A DNA stretch of 64,000 nucleotides. Origin: Azospirillum canadense (GTDB lineage: Bacteria > Pseudomonadota > Alphaproteobacteria > Azospirillales > Azospirillaceae). Position 1 is the stretch's first letter; each line of letters begins with the position of its first letter. Below the pieces are notes generated by a model. That model saw only the letters and a list, made by a program, of their open reading frames with translations. It ran no database searches and was not told where the DNA came from. Position numbers and translations under genes: made by a program. Below, piece after piece: positions 1 to 8,474 of the stretch. The DNA is taken from contig NZ_JAOQNG010000007.1 of the NCBI RefSeq assembly GCF_025961225.1, positions 206,001-270,000 on the forward strand, given 5' to 3'.

Positions 1-282
1 CCCCCGCAGCATCCCGGCCTGACGCGGCGGCAGGCTGAACACGTCCTGGCCGCGGAACAGCACCTCCCCGCCCACGCAGGCGCAGCCGCCGCGCATGTGG
101 CCGAGCGCCGCGAGGCCGAGCGTCGATTTTCCGGCCCCGGACTCGCCGATAAGGCCCAGCACCTCCCCTGGGTACAGGTCGAAGCTGACGCCCTTCAAGA
201 TCGGCTGGGAACCGGCCTGGACCCGCAGGTCGCGGACTTGCAGGATGGGCTGCGCGGCGTTCGTCGTTTCCATGGGTGTCAT
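1..282 (-). CDS. Peptide-type ABC transporter ATP-binding protein (DppD-like), C-terminus beyond window
   Basis: Only the first 94 residues are visible; the rest lies to the left of position 1. The protein energises the peptide-type importer encoded immediately upstream. A Walker A motif, GESGAGKST, is at residues 46-54, preceded by a typical LRVQAGSQPILKGVSFDL strand. The ATG at 282 overlaps the TGA of the upstream permease in an ATGA arrangement, which supports this start over an internal Met at 273 and implies translational coupling. OppD/DppD-type proteins normally run to about 330 residues, and some are fused to a second ATPase half; which applies here cannot be seen. The substrate is unknown; the neighbouring Rieske oxygenase and amidohydrolase suggest a catabolic nutrient. 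Confidence 0.9.
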   Translation of the reverse strand, partial: MTPMETTNAAQPILQVRDLRVQAGSQPILKGVSFDLYPGEVLGLIGESGAGKSTLGLAALGHMRGGCACVGGEVLFRGQDVFSLPPRQAGMLRG

Positions 283-1112
283 CCTTCCGCGCTGCGGGAC
301 CGGCCCCGCGTGTGAAGCAGGCTGTCGGCCACCAGGTTCACGCAGACCGCGACGATGGCGATCATGGCGGCGGGAACCAGCGGCGCCGTCAGGCCGAAGC
401 CGACGGCGGGGGCGTTGTCGCGCACCATGCCGCCCCAGTCCGGCGCCGGCGGAGGGACGCCCAGCCCGAGGAAGCTGAGCGAGCTGAGGAACAGCAGCCC
501 GAAGACGAAGCGGATGGCCAGTTCCGCCATCAGCGGCACCATGCCGTTGGGCAGGATCTCGCGGAACAGGATCCAGCCGATCCCCTCCCCGCGCAGCCGG
601 GCCACCGCCACGAACTCCTGCACCGCGATCTCCATGGCCAGCGAGCGCGTCAGGCGGAAGATGCGCAGCGCCTCGAACAGCGTCAGGACGGTGACCAGCA
701 CGGGGATGGAGTTGCCCAGCACCGCAATGGCCAGCAACGCGAAGATCAGCGGCGGGAAAGCCATCAGCAGGTCAACCGCCCGCGACAGGGCGGTGTCCAC
801 CCAGCCGCCGAGGAAGGCGGCGGTCAGGCCGGCGCCGCTGCCGAACAGGAAGGCCAGCCCGGCGATCACCGCGGCGAGCGACAGGCTGGTGCGCCCGCCT
901 TCCAGCACGCGGGCCAGCATGTCGCGGCCGAGCTGGTCGGTGCCCAGCGGGTGCGCCCAGCTCATCGGCTCCCACAGGTCGCCGACGATCTCCTCTGCGC
1001 GGTAGGGCAGGACGGCCGGGCCGACGGCGACGGCCAGCGTGATGACGATCAGAACGCCGAGCGGCAGCCAGGTCGACAGCGGAACGCCCCGCAGACTGGT
1101 GAACCGGGTCAT
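279..1112 (-). CDS. Peptide-type ABC transporter permease (DppC-like)
   Basis: An inner-membrane permease of the DppC/OppC class, 277 residues. It has a first membrane segment near residues 13-35, the family motif HPLGTDQLGRD at about 52-62, five to six hydrophobic segments and the cytoplasmic coupling (EAA) loop around 185-205 with an ILPNG ending, followed by the hallmark LSFLGLGVPPP. The start is the ATG at 1112, overlapping the TGA of the preceding DppB-like gene (ATGA). The reading frame stays open far upstream of this point, but that part is antisense-like shadow of the DppB gene and is excluded. It should pair with the DppB-like protein and the ATPase next to it to import a substrate delivered by the binding protein at 2145-3740. 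Confidence 0.93.
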   Translation of the reverse strand: MTRFTSLRGVPLSTWLPLGVLIVITLAVAVGPAVLPYRAEEIVGDLWEPMSWAHPLGTDQLGRDMLARVLEGGRTSLSLAAVIAGLAFLFGSGAGLTAAFLGGWVDTALSRAVDLLMAFPPLIFALLAIAVLGNSIPVLVTVLTLFEALRIFRLTRSLAMEIAVQEFVAVARLRGEGIGWILFREILPNGMVPLMAELAIRFVFGLLFLSSLSFLGLGVPPPAPDWGGMVRDNAPAVGFGLTAPLVPAAMIAIVAVCVNLVADSLLHTRGRSRSAEG

Positions 1113-2083
1113 CGCGGATGCCTCAGCTTCGGGTTGAAGAGCACGGCGACGATGTCGGCCGTCAGGTTCAGGCCGATGTAAGTCGCGCCGAAGATGAGGC
1201 CGCAAATCTGCACGACCAGGATGTCCTGCTTGCTGACCGAATCCACCATCCACTGGCCGAGGCCCGGGTAGGTGAACACCACCTCCACCACCACCACGCC
1301 GACCACGAGGTAGGCGAGGCTGAGCGCCACCACGTTGGCGACCGGCCCGATGGCGTTGACGAAGGCGTGGCGGACGATGATCTCCCGTCGGGAGCAGCCC
1401 TTCAGCTCCGCCATTTCGATGTAGGGGTTGGACAGCACGTTGATGACCGCCGCCCGCGTCATGCGCATCATGTAGGCCAGCACCAGGCAGACCAGCGTCA
1501 GCGCCGGCAACACGATCCGGTGCAGCTGCTCGCCCAGCCCCATGTCCGCGTTGATGCCCGAGAGCACCGGGAACCAGCCGAGGTTCAGGGCGAACACGAC
1601 CAACAGGATGTAGCCGACGAAGAATTCCGGGAAGGAGATGGAGGCCAGCGACAGGACCGAGATGATCCGGTCCAGCCGCGTCCCGCGATACAGCGCCGAT
1701 ACCAGCCCCAGGATGATCGCCAGCGGCACGGCGATGGCCGCGGCCGTGGCGGCGAGGAACAGCGTGTTGGACAGCCGCGTCGCCAGCATCGGCGCGATTG
1801 GCCGGTTGGTCGTCAGCGACTTGCCGAGATCGCCGACGGCGACCCGGCTGAGCCAGCCGACGTAGCGCTCCAGCGGCGGGTCGTTCAGATGCAGCTCCGC
1901 CCGCAGGTTCTCCACCGCCACCGGCGTGGCGTCCTTGCCGAGCAGGGCCTCCGCGGCGTCGCCGGGGAGGCATTCGACGGCCAGGAAGATGAGCACCGTG
2001 ACGAACCACAGCGTGACCAGGGCCCCGAAGAGCCGTTTTGCGATCAATCGGGTCAAGACCATGCGGACCACCGCCTTTGGCAA
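1109..2083 (-). CDS. Peptide-type ABC transporter permease (DppB-like)
   Basis: A 324-residue inner-membrane permease of the DppB/OppB class. It opens with RLIAKRLFGALVTLWFVTV as the first membrane segment, followed by the family hallmark CLPGDAAEALLGKD and a periplasmic region with GDLGKSL. Five further hydrophobic segments and the VFTYPGLGQWMVDSV motif follow near the C-terminus. The EAA-type coupling loop lies near residues 225-245 (AELKGCSRREIIVRHAF). The gene sits 61 bases downstream of the binding-protein gene and overlaps the DppC-like gene by four bases. Dipeptide, oligopeptide, nickel and opine importers share this architecture, so the substrate cannot be read from the permease. Confidence 0.94.
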   Translation of the reverse strand: MPKAVVRMVLTRLIAKRLFGALVTLWFVTVLIFLAVECLPGDAAEALLGKDATPVAVENLRAELHLNDPPLERYVGWLSRVAVGDLGKSLTTNRPIAPMLATRLSNTLFLAATAAAIAVPLAIILGLVSALYRGTRLDRIISVLSLASISFPEFFVGYILLVVFALNLGWFPVLSGINADMGLGEQLHRIVLPALTLVCLVLAYMMRMTRAAVINVLSNPYIEMAELKGCSRREIIVRHAFVNAIGPVANVVALSLAYLVVGVVVVEVVFTYPGLGQWMVDSVSKQDILVVQICGLIFGATYIGLNLTADIVAVLFNPKLRHPR

Positions 2084-2144
2084 AAGATACAGGCTGCACG
2101 GCCGGGGAACGGAGGCGAACCCCGTCCCCCGGCCGGTCCGCGCG

Positions 2145-3740
2145 TCAGGCGAGCCAGCAACGTTCGGCGATGCGGCAGCCGGCCAGCTCCATGTTCGACG
2201 CGGTCAGGTCGCCCTTCACCGCGTCGCGCATGCCGTCCAGGAAGTTGTTGAACATCGGCACGATGGCGCCGCTGTCGTCCTGCATGATGGCCTGCATCTC
2301 GGCGTACATCTGCGTCCGCTTGGCGCTGTCCAGCTCCGTCCGCGCGGCCAGCAGCAGGGCGTCGAAGCTGTCGTTGCGCCAGTGGGTGTCGTTCCAGGCC
2401 GCCTTGGAATAGTAGGCGGTGGTGAAGATCTGGTCGGGCACCGCGCGGCCGGTCCAGTAGGAGATCATGAACTCCTTGGACCGCCAGACATTCTCCCAAT
2501 AGCCGTCCTGCGGCTCGCGCACGACGTTGATGTCGATGCCGGCCTCCGCCGCCTGCATCTTCAGCAGCACCGCCATGTCGATGGCGCTGGAGAAGGCCGC
2601 GGTGGAGGTGCGCAGATCCAGCGCCCCGCTGTGCCCGGACTTCTTGAAGTGGAACTTCGCCTTGTCCAGGTCCTGCGTGCGCTGCGGCAGCTTCGCGTCA
2701 AAGAAGGGCATGCTCTTGGCGATGGGATGGTCGTTGCCGACCGTGCCGTAGCCGCGCAGCAGGCGGTCCAGCATCTGCTCGCGGTTGATCGCGTATTTCA
2801 GCGCCAGCCGCAGGTCCTTGTTGTCGAAGGGCGCGCGGTCGGCGCGCATGTTGATGACGTAGTAGGCCGTGCCGGCTGAGTTGATGATGCGCAGGCCCGG
2901 CGCCCGGCCGAGCAGGGCGACCGTCTTCGGGTCCAGGCGGTTGATGCCGTGCACCTCACCGGACTGGAGGGCGCTGAGGCGGGCCGCGTCGTCGTTGACC
3001 ACAACGAATTCCACCTCGTCGACGTGGGCGCGGCCCTCCTTCCAATAGTTCGGGTTGCGCTTGGCGACGAAGCGGACGCCGGGCTCGTAGGTTTGCAGGA
3101 CGTAGCCGCCGGTGCCCACGCCGTCCACGGTCGTGGTTTCCGCCGGGACGATGGCGAGGTGGTAGTCGGACAGCAGGTAGTGCAGGTCGGCGTTGCCGGT
3201 GGCGTGCTGGACGCGGACCTGATGCTTGTCCAGCTTCTCGATGGACTCGATCTCTTTCAGCAGGCCGGCGGCGCCCGACTTCGTGTCGGCACCCATGTGG
3301 CGGCGCAGCGAGTGGACGACGTCGTCCGCGGTCATCTCCTTCCCGTTATGGAAGGTGACGTCCTTGCGGATGTTGAAGACCCAGGACTTGGCGCCGGGGC
3401 CGATGTCCCAACTTTCCGCAATCTCCGGAACCGCCTGCCCGTTCGGCGCGATCTCGACCAGCGTGTTGTAGAGCGTGTAGTTGACCGTGCGCTCCACCGG
3501 GGAGCCGAAACCGCCGCGCGCCTGGTCCAGCGTGTTGGTCGTCTGGCCGCCCGCCAGGCCGAGCTTGAGCCGCCCGCCCTTCTTCGGCACGTCCGCCGCG
3601 AACGCCGAGGCGCCGGGCAGCAGGGCCGACGCCCCGATGCCGAGGCCGACCGCAGCACCCGTCTTCAAAAGCTGCCGGCGCCCGATGTCGCCGGTCAGGC
3701 CCAACCCGTCAAAACCCGTGCCGAATCCGTTCGTCTTCAT
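2145..3740 (-). CDS. Periplasmic substrate-binding protein of peptide-type ABC importer, Tat signal
   Basis: A 531-residue SBP_bac_5 (cluster C) binding protein. The N-terminus has a twin-arginine signal: RRQLLKTG at residues 21-28, a hydrophobic stretch and a likely cleavage after AFA near residue 48. The mature part has the expected GGRLKLGLAG start, a DVVHSLRRH segment and the family pattern ALKYAINREQML about two thirds along. Tat export suggests it folds before translocation. It is the first transport gene after the hydrolase gene (109-base gap) and feeds the permeases at 1109-2083 and 279-1112. Family members bind peptides, opines, glutathione or sugars; given the neighbours, an amine-bearing or acylated aromatic ligand is a reasonable guess. 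Confidence 0.93.
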   Translation of the reverse strand: MKTNGFGTGFDGLGLTGDIGRRQLLKTGAAVGLGIGASALLPGASAFAADVPKKGGRLKLGLAGGQTTNTLDQARGGFGSPVERTVNYTLYNTLVEIAPNGQAVPEIAESWDIGPGAKSWVFNIRKDVTFHNGKEMTADDVVHSLRRHMGADTKSGAAGLLKEIESIEKLDKHQVRVQHATGNADLHYLLSDYHLAIVPAETTTVDGVGTGGYVLQTYEPGVRFVAKRNPNYWKEGRAHVDEVEFVVVNDDAARLSALQSGEVHGINRLDPKTVALLGRAPGLRIINSAGTAYYVINMRADRAPFDNKDLRLALKYAINREQMLDRLLRGYGTVGNDHPIAKSMPFFDAKLPQRTQDLDKAKFHFKKSGHSGALDLRTSTAAFSSAIDMAVLLKMQAAEAGIDINVVREPQDGYWENVWRSKEFMISYWTGRAVPDQIFTTAYYSKAAWNDTHWRNDSFDALLLAARTELDSAKRTQMYAEMQAIMQDDSGAIVPMFNNFLDGMRDAVKGDLTASNMELAGCRIAERCWLA

Positions 3741-3849
3741 TGTCCCTCCTCAGATCCCTGAAAGCCCCCGAAAACTCTTCACCCGCCCTTCCGCCGGCGG
3801 TTTTGCCGCCCTGTTGTTGTTTGCGGAGGACGGGCGCACGCACGCCAAC

Positions 3850-4737
3850 TCACTGTTGCGCCGTCACCTCCACACCGGGACCGCGCAGAACCCCGACGTC
3901 GCCGCCCTCCAGATGCAGCGCGATGGCCTTTCCCACGACGTCCGGCCGCTCCACATGCGGGATGTGCCGGGTGTCGTCGAGCGCCAGCAGCGCGGCGCCG
4001 GGCAGGCGCGGCAGCGCCTCCACGGCACCCTGGTAGGCGACCGTGACGTCCTGCTTGCCCCAGACCAGAAGCAGCGGGACGCGCCCGTCGAGCGCCGCCA
4101 GCCGTTCAACCTGCATGTCGTCGTTGATGCCCTCGGCGTAGTAGCGGCCGATGGCGGCGAAGGACTCCGCCGCACCCCGCGAGTTGTTCATCCGCCAGGC
4201 CTCCTCGACGAAGGAGTCGCTGATCGCCGCCGGGTCGAACACGCCGTTGCGCAGGCGGGTCGCGACGCTGTCGCGGTCCATCTTGGCCAGATACTCCGAC
4301 GTCCAGCGCCGGCGCTCCGGCGCCAGCGGCTGCAAGCCGACGCTGCCGATGAGGGTCAGCGTGCGAACCAGTTTCGGCGTCCGGGTGGCGAAGGCCGCCG
4401 CGAACAGACCGCCCAGGGAGGATCCGACCACGTCGATCCGCTCCTCCCCCAGCTCGGGCAGCAGGGCGGCGAACAGCTCCGCGTGGCCGGCCGCGGTGTA
4501 GGAGAACCCATCCCCCTTCTGCGACAGGCCGTGCCCCGGCAGGTCGATGGCGAAGCAGCGGCGGCCCCGCGCGGCCAGCGCCGACGCGACCGGCGCCCAG
4601 ATTTCCGCGTGGGAGCCCAGCCCGTGCACGAACAGCACCGCCGGGCCTTCGCCGCCCCATTGCATCACCCGGACGCCGAAGCCCAGGGGGTGCAGCAGGT
4701 ACTGGATCGGGGATGCGGCCATCGCGCCGTCCCTCAC
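3850..4737 (-). CDS. Alpha/beta hydrolase
   Basis: A 295-residue cytoplasmic alpha/beta-fold hydrolase. The oxyanion segment HGLGSH is at 38-43, and the nucleophile elbow G105-S-S107-L-G109 places Ser107 as catalytic. The acid is probably Asp230 in WGKQD, and the histidine is His258 or His261 in DDTRHIPHVERP. The GTG start at 4737 overlaps the oxygenase stop (GTGA); an ATG at 4722 is an alternative that would remove five residues. Pairing with a ring-hydroxylating oxygenase recalls meta-cleavage product or ester hydrolases of aromatic catabolism, but no ring-cleavage dioxygenase is present in the window, so ester, lactone or amide hydrolysis of the imported compound is equally possible. Confidence 0.9.
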   Translation of the reverse strand: MRDGAMAASPIQYLLHPLGFGVRVMQWGGEGPAVLFVHGLGSHAEIWAPVASALAARGRRCFAIDLPGHGLSQKGDGFSYTAAGHAELFAALLPELGEERIDVVGSSLGGLFAAAFATRTPKLVRTLTLIGSVGLQPLAPERRRWTSEYLAKMDRDSVATRLRNGVFDPAAISDSFVEEAWRMNNSRGAAESFAAIGRYYAEGINDDMQVERLAALDGRVPLLLVWGKQDVTVAYQGAVEALPRLPGAALLALDDTRHIPHVERPDVVGKAIALHLEGGDVGVLRGPGVEVTAQQ

Positions 4738-5912
4738 TTCACCGGGTCCGCGACGCGATCGGCGGTTTCGGCCTCCACTTGCGGGCCGTACAGACGCTCA
4801 ACGCTGTGCTTGATGAAGTGCTGGACGCCCTTTTCCAGGCGCGACATCCGGCCCGGCACGAAGCGCGAGGCGCGCGTGACGTTCTGCAGCGATTCCACCA
4901 TGGCGAAGTCTTCGCTCAGCACCTTGTCCAGCATGACCTTGAACTCGGACACCACGGCGTCGCGGGCCGGGCCGTCGATGGTCTCCGCCGACCACAGGAT
5001 GGTGCCGGTCATCCGCATGCGGTCCACGCCGAGCGGCCAGCTGGTGTAGACGGACACGTAGTCCGGCCGCACGAAGAAGTTCAGGTTCGGCGTCAGCAGG
5101 CCGGCGGAGGAGAAGCGCGGCGACTTGCCTTCCAGCGCGGCGATGCGCTTGGCCGTCAGGTCGCCCGTCTTGGACAGCGTGCCGGCGTCGTATTCGTCGA
5201 CGAACACCTGCCCGTTCGGCCGCAGGTCGTAGATCAGGTCCACGGACTTCATGAAGCGCCCGATGGAGTCCTTGTGCAGGACGCCGACGTGGTAGAAGTC
5301 CACGAAGTTCTCGACCATGAGCTTCCAGTTGCACTGAAGCTCGGAGTCGATGCGCAGGCCGATCTTCAGCGTCTCCAGGTTCAGGTAGCCGAACTTCTCG
5401 TCGAAATCCTTGATGAAGGTCTCGAAGGGCACCGGATCCTTGGCGAGCGTCACGAAGATGAATCCACCCCACTGGCCGACGTGCAGTTCGGGAAGGCGGC
5501 AGGCCTTGCGGTCGAAGCCTTCGGAGTCCCGCATGTAGCTGGCGCCCATCAGCTGGCCGTCGAGGTTGTAGAGCCAGCCGTGATAGGGACAGGTGAACTC
5601 GGTCGCGTTGCCCTCGCCCGTAGCGATCTCCACGCCGCGGTGCAGGCACATGTTGGCGTAGGCGCGGACGGCGCCGGCCTCATCCCGGCACAGGATGAGC
5701 GGCTCGTTGGCGATCCGGAAGGTCTTGTAGTCGCCGGGGTTCGGCAACTCCTCCGCGCGGGCCATGTACAGCCAGTCGCGCTTGAAGATGTTCTCGATCT
5801 CCTGCTGGAGAACCTCCGGGTCGTTGTAGAGAAGACCCGGAGCATGGCTGGCCTGCTTCACGTCCAGGAAGGTCTTCCGGAACATGGTGTCGGGTGTGTC
5901 GGACATGCTCAC
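4734..5912 (-). CDS. Rieske non-heme iron oxygenase, alpha subunit
   Basis: A 392-residue aromatic-ring-hydroxylating-type oxygenase large subunit. The Rieske [2Fe-2S] ligands are Cys89-x-His91 and Cys108-x2-His111 in MCLHRG and CPYHGW. The mononuclear iron site is recognisable in ENFVDFYHVGVLH: His208 and His213 are ligands and Asp205 is the bridging carboxylate. Members of this family hydroxylate, demethylate or open rings, including quaternary-amine and betaine substrates. No small beta subunit is present, consistent with an alpha-only enzyme. Electrons may come from the Rieske ferredoxin at 8115, encoded across the divergent promoter region, but no dedicated reductase gene is visible. It is 15 bases downstream of the amidohydrolase-like gene and probably in the same operon. 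Confidence 0.93.
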   Translation of the reverse strand: MSMSDTPDTMFRKTFLDVKQASHAPGLLYNDPEVLQQEIENIFKRDWLYMARAEELPNPGDYKTFRIANEPLILCRDEAGAVRAYANMCLHRGVEIATGEGNATEFTCPYHGWLYNLDGQLMGASYMRDSEGFDRKACRLPELHVGQWGGFIFVTLAKDPVPFETFIKDFDEKFGYLNLETLKIGLRIDSELQCNWKLMVENFVDFYHVGVLHKDSIGRFMKSVDLIYDLRPNGQVFVDEYDAGTLSKTGDLTAKRIAALEGKSPRFSSAGLLTPNLNFFVRPDYVSVYTSWPLGVDRMRMTGTILWSAETIDGPARDAVVSEFKVMLDKVLSEDFAMVESLQNVTRASRFVPGRMSRLEKGVQHFIKHSVERLYGPQVEAETADRVADPVK

Positions 5913-5927
5913 TCCAAGATCTGGACG

Positions 5928-6968
5928 TTAGGCTTGTTGCAGCTGCTCGGCTTCGAACCCGGTCAGGAAGGACGCGAGGTTCATGCCGAGGTCTTCGCAG
6001 AGGTATCCCCCTTCCTGGACCAGCACGGTCGGCAGGCGCAGCGACGACAGGACGCGCGCGATCCGTTCGAACCCGGTGGTGGTGATCTGCAGGAAGGCGA
6101 GAGGATCGTTCTTGTAGGAATCGAGGCCGAGCGCCACGACCAGCGCCTGCGGCCGGAAGTCCCGCAGATGGCTGAGGCCGATGTGCAGCGCGTCCAGATA
6201 CTGGTTGTCGCCGGCGTTCCGCGGCAGGGCCAGGTTGACGTTGGCGCCCAGCCCGTCGCCGTCGCCGCGCTCCGTCTCATAGCCCCAGTAGAACGGATAG
6301 AATTCCGCGGGGTCCCCGTGCAGCGAAATCGTCATGACGTCGCCACGGTCATAGAAGATGTCCTGCGTACCGTTGCCGTGGTGGACGTCGATGTCCACGA
6401 TGGCGACACGTTGGTACGTGTCGCGCAGCACCGCCGCAGCGATCGCGGCGTTGTTCAGGTAGCAGAATCCGCCCGCGAAATCGCGGCCGGCGTGGTGGCC
6501 GGGCGGGCGGCAGATGGCGTAGGCGCTGCGCGCCTCGCCGTCGCGGACCTGCAACGCCGCGGCCGTTGCCGAATGGGCGCCCCACAAGGCCGAGGTCCAG
6601 GTGTCCGGCGTGATCGGGCAGGCAAGGTCATAGAGGTGATAGCCGGCGCGCCCGACGATCGATCGCGGGTAGCCGCGGCCGGGATGACGCGGATGGACGT
6701 TCGGCACGACGTCCGAAGACGCGTCGGACAGCGCGCTCCACCGGTCATAAGCTGTTTCCAGAAAGGCTATATATTCGGCGGCGTGCACTTTTTCGATGCA
6801 AGAAATACCGAAGTCTTCCGGCTCATCGATCGAATGACCGCAAGAAGCAGCCCCCATAAGCAGGCTTTCGACACGCTCCGGCACATCCGGAATTTGGCGC
6901 AATCGGCCGGAGACCAGGAATTTTCCCGGCCTATGCCCCCTTTGCCTGGGGGAAAAGAAGATTTTCAT
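5928..6968 (-). CDS. Histone-deacetylase-family amidohydrolase (acetylpolyamine amidohydrolase-like)
   Basis: A 346-residue member of the arginase/deacetylase fold family. The active-site RPPGHHAG is at about 154-161 (His158, His159), the zinc ligands are Asp194 and His196 in VDIDVHHGNG, and Asp283 is in GLDSYKNDP. Bacterial relatives deacetylate acetylpolyamines or short N-acyl amines in the cytoplasm. The N-terminal MKIFFSPRQRGHRP and the GFCYLNN segment fit the polyamine amidohydrolase branch better than the acetoin-utilisation AcuC branch, but this is judged by eye. It is the first gene of a minus-strand run leading into the Rieske oxygenase, hydrolase and ABC importer, so removal of an acyl group from an amine may be an early step of the pathway. 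Confidence 0.9.
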   Translation of the reverse strand: MKIFFSPRQRGHRPGKFLVSGRLRQIPDVPERVESLLMGAASCGHSIDEPEDFGISCIEKVHAAEYIAFLETAYDRWSALSDASSDVVPNVHPRHPGRGYPRSIVGRAGYHLYDLACPITPDTWTSALWGAHSATAAALQVRDGEARSAYAICRPPGHHAGRDFAGGFCYLNNAAIAAAVLRDTYQRVAIVDIDVHHGNGTQDIFYDRGDVMTISLHGDPAEFYPFYWGYETERGDGDGLGANVNLALPRNAGDNQYLDALHIGLSHLRDFRPQALVVALGLDSYKNDPLAFLQITTTGFERIARVLSSLRLPTVLVQEGGYLCEDLGMNLASFLTGFEAEQLQQA

Positions 6969-7057
6969 TTCTTCTCACAGACCCCTCGCTCTCTGACGAC
7001 CTGGACAAGCTTGCTGTGGTGTGACACTATAAATCAAATAGATTGTTGTTATTACCC

Positions 7058-7074
7058 CATAAACGGGGTTTATG
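7058..7074. promoter_or_regulatory. Perfect inverted repeat in the lysR / amidohydrolase divergent promoter region
   Basis: The 123-base gap between the divergent genes at 6968 and 7092 is markedly AT-rich for this window. It contains a perfect palindrome, CATAAAC-GGG-GTTTATG, ending 17 bases before the lysR start codon. A GGAGGG ribosome-binding site follows it. It may be an autoregulatory operator or a hairpin in the lysR leader. Confidence 0.45.
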
Positions 7075-7091
7075 CATGGAGGGGGTGAGTC

Positions 7092-8060
7092 ATGCTGATG
7101 AGCAATCCTCTGGTTCGCTCGCTCGACTGGAATCTTCTCCGGGTTTTTCTCGTCATCGCGGAAGAGCGCAGCATTTCCAAGGCCGCGGATGCGCTTAACC
7201 GCACCCAGCCCGCCGTCAGCACGGCGTTGAAGCGCCTTGAGGAGCAACTGAACACCCAGCTCGTGTTGCGGAACGCCACGATGTTCCAGCTGACCGACAA
7301 CGGAAGGTTGCTGCATCGCGAGTGCAAGGAGGTCTTCAACACCATCGGCCACATCCCGAGCCTGATCGCGGAGACCACCGAATCCCTGGCCGGAACCCTG
7401 TCGCTGACCATGGCGAGCCACATGGTGAGCGAGCTGATCGACGAGTCCTTGGCGCTGTTCCACGAGCGGCACCCCAACGTGACCGTCGACGTCTCGCTCG
7501 TCACCAGCGCCGTGGTGATCGAGCAGGTGATGAACCGCTCCATCAACGTCGGGATCTGCCTGGCCTGCAGCCATGTGCCGGGCATCGAGTACCTGCACCT
7601 GTACAAGGAGCATTTCGGCTTCTTCTGCGGCCCGCGTCATCGCTATTTCGGCCGCCGCGACCTGACACTCGCCGACTTGCAAGGGGAGCGCGCCGTCACC
7701 TTCAAGGTGTTCGCGTCGTCGGAGGTGATCCAGACCATCACTGCCATGTACCGGCAGGCGAACATGGGCATGCCTTTCTCCGGCCTGTCGGACAACCTGG
7801 AGGAACTGCGGCGCATGATCATTGCCGGCGTCGGCATCGGCGCGATGCCCATCCACGTGATGCAGCGCGACGTGCGCGACGGCCTGCTGTGGCAACTGCC
7901 GCCCTACCACCGCCCAACCCCCATCGACGTCTATCTGGTGACCAACCAGAAAGCCCAGCTGACCCGCATCGAAAACGCCTTCATCGCGCAGATGCGGGAG
8001 GTCGTGGCGGCCAAGACAATCGAGGAACGCACCTACCCCCCGTTTTTCACGGAGCCGTGA
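7092..8060 (+). CDS. LysR-family transcriptional regulator
   Basis: A 322-residue LysR-type regulator. The winged helix-turn-helix spans about residues 12-70 (WNLLRVFLVIAEERSISKAA, then a recognition helix TQPAVSTALKRLEEQL), followed by a type-2 periplasmic-binding-like effector domain. The GGAGGG site eight bases before the ATG at 7092 supports this start; a second ATG six bases later is possible. It is divergent from the amidohydrolase/Rieske/ABC operon and followed by the Rieske ferredoxin and FAD oxidase genes, the standard arrangement for a pathway-specific activator that senses the substrate or an intermediate. It probably controls both directions from the AT-rich gap at 6969-7091. Confidence 0.95.
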   Translation: MLMSNPLVRSLDWNLLRVFLVIAEERSISKAADALNRTQPAVSTALKRLEEQLNTQLVLRNATMFQLTDNGRLLHRECKEVFNTIGHIPSLIAETTESLAGTLSLTMASHMVSELIDESLALFHERHPNVTVDVSLVTSAVVIEQVMNRSINVGICLACSHVPGIEYLHLYKEHFGFFCGPRHRYFGRRDLTLADLQGERAVTFKVFASSEVIQTITAMYRQANMGMPFSGLSDNLEELRRMIIAGVGIGAMPIHVMQRDVRDGLLWQLPPYHRPTPIDVYLVTNQKAQLTRIENAFIAQMREVVAAKTIEERTYPPFFTEP

Positions 8061-8114
8061 CCAACGGCCTCATCCAAACCCGCAACACCCACCACCACAG
8101 ACATGGAGACCAGA

Positions 8115-8426
8115 ATGGCTTGGCACAGGGCCGCATCCACCGACGCCGTGCAGGACGGCGGCGTGATCGGCGTCGAGATCAACGGCCTGGACATCGCGCT
8201 CTACAAGCTCGACGGCGCCTTCTACGCCACCGGGAACATCTGCACGCACCAGCACGCCTACATGTCCGACGGCTATGTGGACGACGGCTGCATCGAATGC
8301 CCGCTCCACCAAGCACTTTTCGACATCCGAACCGGCGCCGTCGTGGACGGGCCGACCAAGAGCCCCCTGCCCGTCTACGCGACCATGATCGAAGGCGATG
8401 CTATCCTGGTCGACCTGCCGGACTGA
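8115..8426 (+). CDS. Rieske-type ferredoxin
   Basis: A 103-residue soluble Rieske [2Fe-2S] ferredoxin. The ligands are C-T-H (Cys43, His45) and C-P-L-H (Cys62, His65), 16 residues apart, as in bacterial dioxygenase ferredoxins. A GGAG sequence six bases upstream favours the ATG at 8115 over an in-frame ATG at 8103. It probably delivers electrons to the oxygenase encoded divergently at 4734-5912. A reductase would also be needed; the FAD-linked oxidase that follows belongs to a family that does not normally do this, so the reductase is probably encoded elsewhere. Confidence 0.93.
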   Translation: MAWHRAASTDAVQDGGVIGVEINGLDIALYKLDGAFYATGNICTHQHAYMSDGYVDDGCIECPLHQALFDIRTGAVVDGPTKSPLPVYATMIEGDAILVDLPD

Positions 8427-8474
8427 TCCGGCGATCCGAACTCTTGATAGTCGAGAAGTGAGACGAGACAGGGA

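Noticed and set aside
276..1181. Long plus-strand open frame opposite the DppC-like gene
   Set aside because: It is an antisense shadow of a high-GC gene: Arg/Gln/His-rich with no recognisable domain. Many similar frames occur across the window (for example 43716-46922 minus) and were left out for the same reason.
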